5,767 nucleotides of DNA from Candidatus Tayloriibacteriota bacterium (GTDB lineage: Bacteria; Patescibacteriota; Minisyncoccia; Phycocordibacterales; PALSA-1337), in NCBI GenBank assembly GCA_026395095.1, contig JAPLZI010000063.1:1-5767 (forward strand), written 5' to 3'. Numbering within the stretch: the first letter of the stretch is position 1; each line of letters starts with the position of its first letter. Positions 1-4,877 of this stretch are shown one piece after another. A program made the position numbers and the translations under genes. The notes beneath the pieces were generated by a model that was given only the letters and a program-made list of their open reading frames with translations, made no database searches and was not told the DNA's origin.

Positions 1-496
1 CAAGACCGAAGTCAGCTATTCGGGAGGAGTCATTTCTGTAAAAGGACCCCTTGGCACTCTCACGAAGACTTTCCGACCGATGGTGAATGTTGCCATTGAA
101 AAGGAAACAGTGACTCTCACCCCTGCAAATGATTCCATCATTACACGCGCAATGATAGGCACTTACGCTTCTCATTTGAGGAATATGCTTGCTGGAGTCA
201 ACAAGGTCTATGAGAAAAAGCTCATAGTCGAAGGTATCGGCTACAAGGCTGATGTCAAAGGCAAGGACCTAGTACTTGCTGTTGGTTTTTCCCATCAGAT
301 CAACATGCCAATACCAGAAGGACTCCTAGTCAAAAGCGAGAAGAATACCGTTACGATTTCAGGAATTGACGCAGAGAAAGTCGGCCAGTTCGCTGCTGAT
401 GTCCGTTCGAAGAAGAAACCGGAGCCATATCTCGGAAAAGGCATCAGATATTCCGATGAGGTGATAAGGAGGAAGCAGGGTAAGAAGGCTGCATAA
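1..496 (+). CDS. rplF: Large-subunit ribosomal protein uL6 (L6), 5'-partial
   Basis: uL6 sits at the base of the L7/L12 stalk near the sarcin-ricin loop of 23S rRNA and helps form the elongation-factor binding site. The frame is open from base 2, so the gene runs in from outside the window; 164 residues are visible and roughly 14 N-terminal residues are missing compared with the usual ~178. The first domain shows VKGPLGTLTKTF (visible residues 13-24). The second shows VEGIGYKADVKG (76-87) and ends with the family signature EPYLGKGIRYSDEVIRRKQG (141-160). The ATG at 80 is an internal methionine (residue 27) and is not the start, because family sequence continues upstream of it. It ends in TAA, 28 nt before rplR, in the normal spc-operon order. 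Identity is secure. Confidence 0.97.
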   Translation, partial: KTEVSYSGGVISVKGPLGTLTKTFRPMVNVAIEKETVTLTPANDSIITRAMIGTYASHLRNMLAGVNKVYEKKLIVEGIGYKADVKGKDLVLAVGFSHQINMPIPEGLLVKSEKNTVTISGIDAEKVGQFAADVRSKKKPEPYLGKGIRYSDEVIRRKQGKKAA

Positions 497-524
497 ATCA
501 TTTAAAGCCAAAAAAACTACCAAT

Positions 525-878
525 ATGAAAACCATCCAGAAACAAGCAATGATATTCGAGAGGAGAAAGGCACGAATCCGTGCCAAGATAAGCGGTACCG
601 CCGAAAGGCCTCGTCTCGCGGTTTTCAAGTCCCACAAATATTTGTATGCGCAGATCATAGATGACACTAAGGGTGTTACTTTGGTATCCACTGATTCTCG
701 CAAAGTAGTGGGCGCCAAGACTCCGGTTGAACGAGCCAAGGCTGTTGGTGTGGATATTGCCAAGAAGGCAAAAGCAGCTAAGATAACCAAGGTCGTTTTT
801 GATCGAAGCGGTTATTTGTACATAGGTAAGATCAAGGTCGTGGCCGATGCCGCCAGAGAGGGAGGATTGGAATTTTAA
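525..878 (+). CDS. rplR: Large-subunit ribosomal protein uL18 (L18)
   Basis: uL18 binds 5S rRNA and, with uL5, anchors it in the central protuberance of the large subunit. The 117-residue product has the usual bacterial length. It has a basic N-terminal arm (ERRKARIRAKISGTAERPRL, residues 12-31), the core strand LAVFKSHKYLYAQIIDD (31-47), and the C-terminal signature FDRSGYLYIGKIKVVADAA (92-110) ending REGGLEF. The ATG at 525 is the only sensible start. The 30 bases before it are A-rich (AAAGCCAAAAAAACTACC) and contain no GGAGG-like site. It lies between rplF (28 nt) and rpsE (4 nt), presumably in one transcript. Identity is secure; the lack of a Shine-Dalgarno is shared with its operon neighbours. 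Confidence 0.97.
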   Translation: MKTIQKQAMIFERRKARIRAKISGTAERPRLAVFKSHKYLYAQIIDDTKGVTLVSTDSRKVVGAKTPVERAKAVGVDIAKKAKAAKITKVVFDRSGYLYIGKIKVVADAAREGGLEF

Positions 879-882
879 TATC

Positions 883-1671
883 ATGCCAGCAAAAGAAATA
901 AAACAAAATAAAGATAATACAGGTGCCGCCGACATGGTGGTTGACTTGAAGGTACCTCCTACAGGCGTGCCTGTAGAAGAGGTTGTTGAGGCTGTTGAAA
1001 CGGCTGAAGTGGTTGAGGCCGTAGTTGCTGTTGCTCCAAGCGGTAAGGTTACACCGGGCAAACGCATGCGCGATTCAGCTCGACATGGCGGCCGTGGTGG
1101 TCAGGCTAGCGGTCCCGGAGGTGCAAGAACTGGTAGTGGTTCTGGTCAGCGCGGAGGTGGTCGCGGCGGCCGCGGTGGAGATAACCGCGAACGCGTGAAG
1201 CCGGAGTTTGATTCGAAGATCATAGATATTCGCCGTGTCACTCGTGTTACTGCTGGCGGCCGCCGCATGAATTTCAGCGTCGCCGTCGTAGCAGGAGACA
1301 GGAAGGGTCGTGTCGGTGTCGGACTAGGAAAGGGGGGCGACACAGCTTCTGCAGTTGAGAAAGCAACTCGTGAAGCCAAGAAGCATATCATCCGTGTTCC
1401 TCTGTCGGCTTCTATGACTATTCCTCATGCTGTTGAAGCCAAGCTCGGCAGTGCCCGCATCAAGATCTTCCCAGCCCGAGGAAGTGGTGTTGTGGCAGGA
1501 AGCTCAGCGCGTGCAGTTATCGAACTCGCCGGCATCAAGGATGTTTGTGCCAAGATTCTTTCCGGCAGCAAGAACCGACTCAACAATGCGCGCGTAGCCA
1601 TCGAAGCTCTGAATAAGCTCATAAAAATTCCGAGAACAAATTCTGTCCAGAATTCCGGTCAAAAAAAATAA
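883..1671 (+). CDS. rpsE: Small-subunit ribosomal protein uS5 (S5) with ~105-residue N-terminal extension
   Basis: uS5 lies at the mRNA entry side of the 30S subunit and contributes to decoding fidelity and mRNA unwinding. The S5 core begins near residue 106 of 262. The RNA-binding domain includes DIRRVTRVTAGGRRMNFSV (115-133) and GDRKGRVGVGLGKGGDTASA (138-157). The C-terminal domain has FPARGSGVVAGSSARAVIEL (196-215) and KNRLNNARVAIEALNKL (230-246). Ahead of the core, residues 31-50 form an acidic Val/Glu stretch built of two 9-residue repeats (EVVEAVETA, EVVEAVVAV). Residues 60-104 are a Gly/Arg-rich, RGG-like segment. Typical S5 is ~165 residues. The ATG at 883, 4 nt after rplR, was chosen over the in-frame ATG at 847, which lies inside rplR. 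The nearest GGGAGG (860-865) is 17 nt upstream, too far for a normal Shine-Dalgarno. It is followed after 1 nt by rplO, with no rpmD between. Confidence 0.95.
   Translation: MPAKEIKQNKDNTGAADMVVDLKVPPTGVPVEEVVEAVETAEVVEAVVAVAPSGKVTPGKRMRDSARHGGRGGQASGPGGARTGSGSGQRGGGRGGRGGDNRERVKPEFDSKIIDIRRVTRVTAGGRRMNFSVAVVAGDRKGRVGVGLGKGGDTASAVEKATREAKKHIIRVPLSASMTIPHAVEAKLGSARIKIFPARGSGVVAGSSARAVIELAGIKDVCAKILSGSKNRLNNARVAIEALNKLIKIPRTNSVQNSGQKK
979..1032 (+). repeat. 27-bp imperfect tandem repeat in rpsE (9-residue EVVEAVxxx units)
   Basis: Two adjacent 27-nt units encode EVVEAVETA and EVVEAVVAV (uS5 residues 33-41 and 42-50). The DNA copies differ mainly at third positions (for example GAGGTTGTTGAGGCT against GAAGTGGTTGAGGCC). 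This suggests an old duplication, or selection on composition, more than a recent slip. It forms the acidic part of the uS5 extension, just before the Gly/Arg-rich part. Confidence 0.8.
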
Positions 1672-1672
1672 C

Positions 1673-2194
1673 ATGCAAACCAATCTACTAAAAAGGACAC
1701 ATCCCAACAGAAAGCGCATGCAAGTCGCTCGTGGTGGCAAGCGCGGCAAGACTTCAGGCCGCGGCGGTAAGGGCCAGACAGCCCGCGCCGGTAATAAACG
1801 CCGTCCAGAGTGGCGCGATATCATAAAAAAGCTACCCAAACTCCGCGGCCGTGGCAAGAACTCCAACAAGACAGTCAAGACTAATCTCCAAAAGCCTGTG
1901 GTGGTCAATTTGAGGGCTCTAGAGGGTGCTTTCAAGGCGGGTGATATGGTTAATCCGGTGACGCTCATCGAAAAAGGTGTTGTCGCTACATGGTCTGGTA
2001 AGATTCCGCGAGTGAAGATCCTTGGCGAAGGAGTGATAACGATCGCTCTCAAAGTGTCAGGATGCACGATTTCTGATTCCGCGAAAAAGGCGATCGAGAA
2101 GGCTGGCGGGGCGGTGACTGATTACACCGAAGTAAAGATCTCCTACCCGAAGAAAATTCCGACAAAGATTCCAACAAAAGTTGTAAAGAAATAA
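1673..2194 (+). CDS. rplO: Large-subunit ribosomal protein uL15 (L15)
   Basis: uL15 is a late-assembling large-subunit protein whose long basic N-terminal arm threads through 23S rRNA. The 173-residue product starts with a basic tail and has the family motif GKRGKTSGRGGKGQTARAG (residues 22-40). The globular half contains VKILGEGVITIALKVSG (114-130) and the C-terminal signature CTISDSAKKAIEKAGGAV (131-148). Beyond that lies a short lysine-rich tail with a repeated KIPT unit (161-168), slightly longer than in many homologues. The ATG at 1673 is 1 nt after the rpsE stop and is preceded only by an A-run, so translation probably depends on coupling to rpsE. In most bacteria rpmD (uL30) sits between rpsE and rplO; it is absent here. 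secY follows after 12 nt. Confidence 0.96.
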   Translation: MQTNLLKRTHPNRKRMQVARGGKRGKTSGRGGKGQTARAGNKRRPEWRDIIKKLPKLRGRGKNSNKTVKTNLQKPVVVNLRALEGAFKAGDMVNPVTLIEKGVVATWSGKIPRVKILGEGVITIALKVSGCTISDSAKKAIEKAGGAVTDYTEVKISYPKKIPTKIPTKVVKK

Positions 2195-2206
2195 ACATCA
2201 CCAAGA

Positions 2207-3499
2207 ATGCAAAACTTTTTTTCAAAAATCACACTAGCGTTTAAGGACCCGATCCTACGTCGTCGAATCGGTTTTACGATCGGTATGCTTGTTTTGTTCC
2301 GAGTATTGGCGGCTATTCCGATTCCAGGAGTAAATCCTGCCACTCTGGCGACGCTGTTGAATTCCAGCCAATTCTTCGGGTTCCTGAACATCTTCTCGGG
2401 CGGCGGGCTCTCGAACCTCTCCATTGTTATGTTGGGAGTAGGTCCATTTATTACTGCTTCGATTATTCTTCAGGTCCTTACGATGGTTGTGCCAAGCCTA
2501 AAAAATCTTATGCATGAAGAGGGTGAGGCCGGTCGCGCCAAACTTTCTCAATATTCTCGAGTTATATCAGTTCCATTGGCGGTGCTTCAGGCTATCGGTT
2601 TCATAATCCTATTCCAGTCACAAAATGTTCTTCCGCATCTCGGGACTTTCGCTTTTGTTATAAACGTCATTATTGTCACAGGTGGTTCTCTATTGCTCAT
2701 GTGGCTCGGTGAGCTTATTTCAGAATACGGCATTGGCAACGGAGTGTCTCTGATCATTTTTGCTGGTATCGTTTCCAGCCTTCCTATGAGTGTTATTCAG
2801 AACTATGAAAAGCTTATTGCTTCTGGTATGCAGAATCTACCGTTTTATATCGTGGTTCTCGCCGTCGCTGTCATAGCTACAGCAGGGGTTGTTTATGTCA
2901 CAGAAGCGGAGCGCTCGGTGCCGGTCACTTATTCGAAACAAGTTCGTGGCAACAAAGTCTATGGTGGTGCTTCCTCATATATTCCACTACGCCTCAATCA
3001 ATCAGGAGTGATCCCGATCATATTCGCACTTTCAATACTTTTGTTCCCGCAGGTCATTTTCAATGCTCTGGCCAAATGGACTGCTAACCCACTCGTTTCG
3101 TCGTGGTCTCAAACACTTGTCGGGCTGCTTACGCCTCCATCATGGACTTATGGAATCCTTTATTTCATCATGGTGGTCCTTTTCACCTATTTCTATACTG
3201 CGGTGACTTTCGATCCTAAGATGATCTCGGAAAATCTCCAGCGGTCCGGCGCTTTTATTCCTGGAGTTAGGCCTGGCGAACACACACAGAATTATCTTGG
3301 TAATATCGTAACTCGCATCACTCTAGTAGGCGCGCTTTTCCTCGGTATCGTAGCTATTCTGCCACTCATTATTCAGGTCTTTTCGCCTGACGCCACGCAG
3401 TCCTTCGCTGTCGGTGGTACAGCTCTCCTAATCGTCGTTTCAGTTGTTTTGGATCTCTTGAAGAAAATCGAGGCCCAAGTTGCGATGAGGGAGTACTAG
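2207..3499 (+). CDS. secY: Protein translocase channel subunit SecY
   Basis: SecY is the ten-helix membrane channel of the SecYEG translocon, which moves unfolded proteins across, or into, the cytoplasmic membrane with SecA or the ribosome. The 430-residue length is typical. Visible landmarks are AAIPIPGVNP after TM1 (residues 35-44), the plug/TM2 region GGGLSNLSIVMLGVGPFITA (65-84), EGEAGRAKLSQYSR (105-118), and GELISEYGIGNGVSLIIFAG (168-187). The cytoplasmic loop AERSVPVTYSKQVRG (234-248) precedes TM7. The loop FDPKMISENLQRSGAFIPG (335-353), which helps bind SecA and the ribosome, precedes TM9. The C-terminus is KKIEAQVAMREY. The start at 2207, 12 nt after rplO, puts the basic N-terminus (KDPILRRR) correctly before TM1. 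No strong Shine-Dalgarno is visible. The gene closes the operon in this window; adk, map and infA do not follow. Confidence 0.97.
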   Translation: MQNFFSKITLAFKDPILRRRIGFTIGMLVLFRVLAAIPIPGVNPATLATLLNSSQFFGFLNIFSGGGLSNLSIVMLGVGPFITASIILQVLTMVVPSLKNLMHEEGEAGRAKLSQYSRVISVPLAVLQAIGFIILFQSQNVLPHLGTFAFVINVIIVTGGSLLLMWLGELISEYGIGNGVSLIIFAGIVSSLPMSVIQNYEKLIASGMQNLPFYIVVLAVAVIATAGVVYVTEAERSVPVTYSKQVRGNKVYGGASSYIPLRLNQSGVIPIIFALSILLFPQVIFNALAKWTANPLVSSWSQTLVGLLTPPSWTYGILYFIMVVLFTYFYTAVTFDPKMISENLQRSGAFIPGVRPGEHTQNYLGNIVTRITLVGALFLGIVAILPLIIQVFSPDATQSFAVGGTALLIVVSVVLDLLKKIEAQVAMREY

Positions 3500-3516
3500 G
3501 ATAGGGAGTACTGGGA
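3489..3516 (+). repeat. 15-bp-spaced tandem repeat across the secY stop codon
   Basis: GGGAGTACTAGGA (3489-3501) is followed by GGGAGTACTGGGA (3504-3516), which matches at 12 of 13 positions. The first copy contains the last two codons and the TAG stop of secY. It looks like a small local duplication. AGTACT is itself palindromic, but no stem long enough to act as a terminator forms. Confidence 0.75.
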
Positions 3517-3539
3517 ATGATTGCTGATGCAGTCAAATA

Positions 3540-3548
3540 GGGGGGGGG
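3540..3548 (+). repeat. Poly-G tract (G9), upstream copy
   Basis: Nine consecutive G in an AT-rich spacer, followed by TAATTTT. Its length equals that of the second G9 tract at 4856-4864 on the other side of the IS. No well-spaced -35/-10 pair brackets this one: the nearest TTGCTG, at 3521, is 22 nt from TAATTT. Confidence 0.9.
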
Positions 3549-3608
3549 TAATTTTGGGTTTGTTCTAGCTGAATATTATAGAGAAAAGATAAATCAAATA
3601 AAGGTTTG

Positions 3609-3614
3609 TATAAT
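3609..3614 (+). promoter_or_regulatory. Possible -10 box (TATAAT) before a small ORF
   Basis: An exact TATAAT consensus ends 12 nt before the ATG at 3627, so a transcript would have a leader of only about five bases. No good -35 lies 16-18 nt upstream (best AAGATA, 3 of 6), and no extended TGn motif precedes it. In AT-rich DNA this could be chance. Confidence 0.3.
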
Positions 3615-3626
3615 TGGGCGGGATTC

Positions 3627-3761
3627 ATGATTACGGAATACATTCTTGACAGGAAATGGTGTAATTTTTTGTTTTTGTGGCGTATTGTGGCTCCACTGAG
3701 CTGTTATGTGACAATGAGAGTAGCGATGTGTAAAGAATGTTATTTGCAGATTCAACATTGA
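3627..3761 (+). pseudogene. Small ORF, possibly the 5' part of a gene split by the IS30 element
   Basis: An ATG at 3627 opens 44 codons that end at a TGA within the left terminal repeat of the IS. The product is unlike any family I know. It begins MITEYILDRK, has a hydrophobic patch (CNFLFLWRIVAPLSC, 12-26) and a CKEC motif (35-38). If the IS is removed together with one copy of a CA duplication (bases 3749-4790), the frame continues through 4791-4881. The joined ORF is about 70 codons and adds another Cys (YGKKCELDS). It ends with a TGA overlapping the ATG of the next gene as ATGA. No standard Shine-Dalgarno is present, although a TATAAT lies 12 nt upstream. A random open frame is a real alternative, so confidence is low. 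Confidence 0.3.
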
Positions 3762-3773
3762 AGTGCATCACTC
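3751..3773 (+). repeat. Left terminal inverted repeat of the IS30 element
   Basis: It consists of TTCAACA, three variable bases (TTG), then AAGTGCATCACTC. Read inward, it matches the right end at 20 of 23 positions, the three mismatches falling together in the middle. On the minus strand it encodes the last seven residues (SDALQC region) and the TGA stop of the transposase. Confidence 0.85.
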
Positions 3774-4744
3774 CAGGCTTGTAATGGGGTCTTCCAGCCG
3801 AGTCTTTTTCTCGGCCGTGAATTGAGTTCGTCTTCGACAAATCGAACCTCATCATCAGATATGATACTAAAGTCAGTCTTCTTGGGAAAGTAATCCCGTA
3901 TCAAACCGTTGGTGTTCTCGTTCGTTCCGCGCTCCCAGGAATGATATGGATGAGCCATGTAGCACTTGATGCCAATCTCGCTTTCAATTGATTTCCAGTC
4001 CCTGTTTTCCGGACCATTGTCGAGAGTGACGGTCTTTTTAAATCTCTCAGGTACATCTTTGAACCTTAATGCCATGGCTCCCACTGTTGCTTCAGAGCTT
4101 CTGCCTCTCAATCTCGTGATGAATACTAATCCGACCTTCCTCTCGACCAAAGTGTTGATACCGGGTCTGTGATCAACAGACTCTACGGAGTCTCCCTCCC
4201 AATGCCCGGGTGTCTTTCGCGTCTCGACCTCCCTCGGCCTCTCATCGATCGAAGGACCCTTTGTTTTCCATATCCTTTGACACTTTCTAGCTCCGCGTAC
4301 CATGCGTATACGCCGTCTGCGTCTAAGGTATGGTCGCAAATCTTCAACCCCGGTCTTTGTGATATTGGAGCCGCTCGCCACCCTGTCATATATGAATCGA
4401 TATATGGCCTCGTGAGATATGCATTCGTTTAGGTCCTGCTTGATCGAATTGGATATCTGCTCCGGAGACCACCTTCTTTCTAGGTGAGTGATGACGTATG
4501 AGCGAATACGATCATTCTTCAAGTGTTCCTCGCGACCGCGGCGTGTCCGTTTGAACAAGGCTCGTTTGTGAGCCAATCTTGGCGTATATACCTTCTTTTC
4601 CTCCGTGAAGTTCTTCTTGACTTCACGGGACACCGACGATGACGACCTTTTTAACATCCTAGATATCTCACGGAGCGACACCCCTCTCCACCTCATTGCT
4701 TGAATAATTTCGCGTTCCTCGATCGTAAAATGCTTGTAATTCAT
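3752..4744 (-). CDS. IS30-family DDE transposase
   Basis: This enzyme cuts and joins the IS ends through a copy-out, circular-intermediate route typical of IS30. The 330-residue protein has an N-terminal helix-turn-helix (FTIEEREIIQAMRWRGVSLR, 6-25, then EISRMLKRSSSSVSREVKKN, 26-45) that resembles those binding the terminal repeats. A basic middle segment (RPYLRRRRRIRMVRGARK, 137-154) follows. The catalytic core shows HWEGDSVE (D185), TLDNGPEN (D242) and ERGTNENTNGLIRDYFPKKT (271-290, catalytic E276). The D242-E276 spacing is 33 residues, as expected for IS30. It ends with LNSRPRKRLGWKTPLQAW. The ATG at 4744 was preferred over an in-frame GTG at 4774, because family proteins start just before the (T/S)xEER motif and the GTG lies in the terminal repeat. 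AGAGAG a few bases upstream may act as a weak ribosome site. No frameshift or missing catalytic residue is seen. Confidence 0.95.
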   Translation of the reverse strand: MNYKHFTIEEREIIQAMRWRGVSLREISRMLKRSSSSVSREVKKNFTEEKKVYTPRLAHKRALFKRTRRGREEHLKNDRIRSYVITHLERRWSPEQISNSIKQDLNECISHEAIYRFIYDRVASGSNITKTGVEDLRPYLRRRRRIRMVRGARKCQRIWKTKGPSIDERPREVETRKTPGHWEGDSVESVDHRPGINTLVERKVGLVFITRLRGRSSEATVGAMALRFKDVPERFKKTVTLDNGPENRDWKSIESEIGIKCYMAHPYHSWERGTNENTNGLIRDYFPKKTDFSIISDDEVRFVEDELNSRPRKRLGWKTPLQAWSDALQC

Positions 4745-4763
4745 GGCACTCTCTAGGTTAGCA

Positions 4764-4786
4764 GAGTGATGCACTTACTTGTTGAA
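4764..4786 (-). repeat. Right terminal inverted repeat of the IS30 element
   Basis: Read on the minus strand it is TTCAACA, then AGT, then AAGTGCATCACTC; only the three central bases differ from the left end. It lies upstream of the transposase start and would be the terminus that also carries, or adjoins, its promoter, although I cannot point to a good -35/-10 pair there. Confidence 0.85.
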
Positions 4787-4840
4787 CTCACTATGGCAAA
4801 AAATGTGAGCTTGACTCATCATTGAAATTGAGGCTCCTGC

Positions 4841-4871
4841 TTGACAAGGATACTAGGGGGGGGGCTTTAAT
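4841..4871 (+). promoter_or_regulatory. Candidate promoter of the substrate-binding gene with G9 in the spacer, possibly leaderless
   Basis: A perfect -35 TTGACA (4841-4846) is followed by a 19-nt spacer containing G9 (4856-4864) and by a -10-like TTTAAT (4866-4871). Shifting the -10 call by one base gives CTTTAA with an 18-nt spacer. The -10 ends 6 nt before the ATG at 4878, so initiation would fall at or next to the start codon, giving a leaderless mRNA. The spacer is slightly longer than the 17-nt optimum, so loss of one or two G would be expected to strengthen the promoter. Confidence 0.5.
4856..4864 (+). repeat. Poly-G tract (G9) in a promoter spacer
   Basis: Nine consecutive G between the -35 and -10 candidates of the downstream gene. 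Homopolymers of this length slip during replication. In known phase-variable promoters, such as porA of Neisseria meningitidis, the same arrangement tunes transcription through spacer length. That this happens here is inference. Confidence 0.9.
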
Positions 4872-4877
4872 AGAGGA

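Larger units (their letters stand above)
3500..3750. other. Gap between secY and the IS element, with no recognised gene
   Basis: This 251-bp AT-rich stretch holds the second half of a tandem repeat, a G9 tract (3540-3548), a TATAAT box (3609-3614) and the 5' part of a small ORF beginning at 3627. I see no hairpin followed by a T-run that would serve as an intrinsic terminator for secY. The short GCTC/GAGC stem near 3688-3700 has no U-tract. No tRNA or other RNA gene was recognised. Confidence 0.6.
3751..4786 (-). mobile_element. IS30-family insertion sequence, apparently complete (~1036 bp)
   Basis: The element is bounded by 23-bp inverted repeats matching at 20 of 23 positions. It contains one transposase gene on the minus strand that fills nearly the whole length. 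The transposase stop lies inside the left repeat, and the right repeat ends 20 bp upstream of its ATG. IS30 elements normally duplicate 2-3 bp at the target. No duplication directly abuts these ends, but a CA pair sits two bases outside each (3747-3748 and 4789-4790), which would put the true ends at 3749 and 4788. With an intact catalytic triad and well-matched ends, the copy looks recent and possibly active. It lies between secY and the substrate-binding gene, oriented against both. Confidence 0.85.

Noticed and set aside
80..496. rplF starting at the ATG at 80
   Set aside because: The frame is open back to base 2 and encodes conserved L6 sequence (VKGPLGTLTKTF), so this ATG is internal and the gene is cut by the window edge.
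847..882. Upstream in-frame ATG for rpsE
   Set aside because: It lies within rplR, has no ribosome site, and adds PPEREDWNFNI, which is simply the shifted reading of the conserved rplR C-terminus.
359..1067. Antisense ORFs of 143 and 189 codons over rplF-rpsE
   Set aside because: Shadows of conserved ribosomal genes, low-complexity translation and no family resemblance.
1504..2067. 187-codon antisense ORF over rpsE/rplO
   Set aside because: Mirrors the codon bias of the sense genes; rplO is certain.
3646..3674. TTGACA at 3646 as a promoter
   Set aside because: No -10-like hexamer at 16-18 nt (TTGTTT), and TAATTT is only 10 nt away.
3686..3702. GCTC/GAGC hairpin as the secY terminator
   Set aside because: Four-base stem without a U-tract, and nearly 200 bp past the stop.
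3966..4432. Plus-strand ORFs within the IS
   Set aside because: Complementary shadows of the transposase with no recognisable domains.
4745..4774. GTG start at 4774 for the transposase
   Set aside because: It lies in the terminal repeat and adds ten residues before the family's usual N-terminus; ATG 4744 fits better.
4787..4809. CTCAC/GTGAG inverted repeat with a 13-nt loop as a terminator or operator
   Set aside because: The stem is only 5 bp, the loop is large and no T-run follows.
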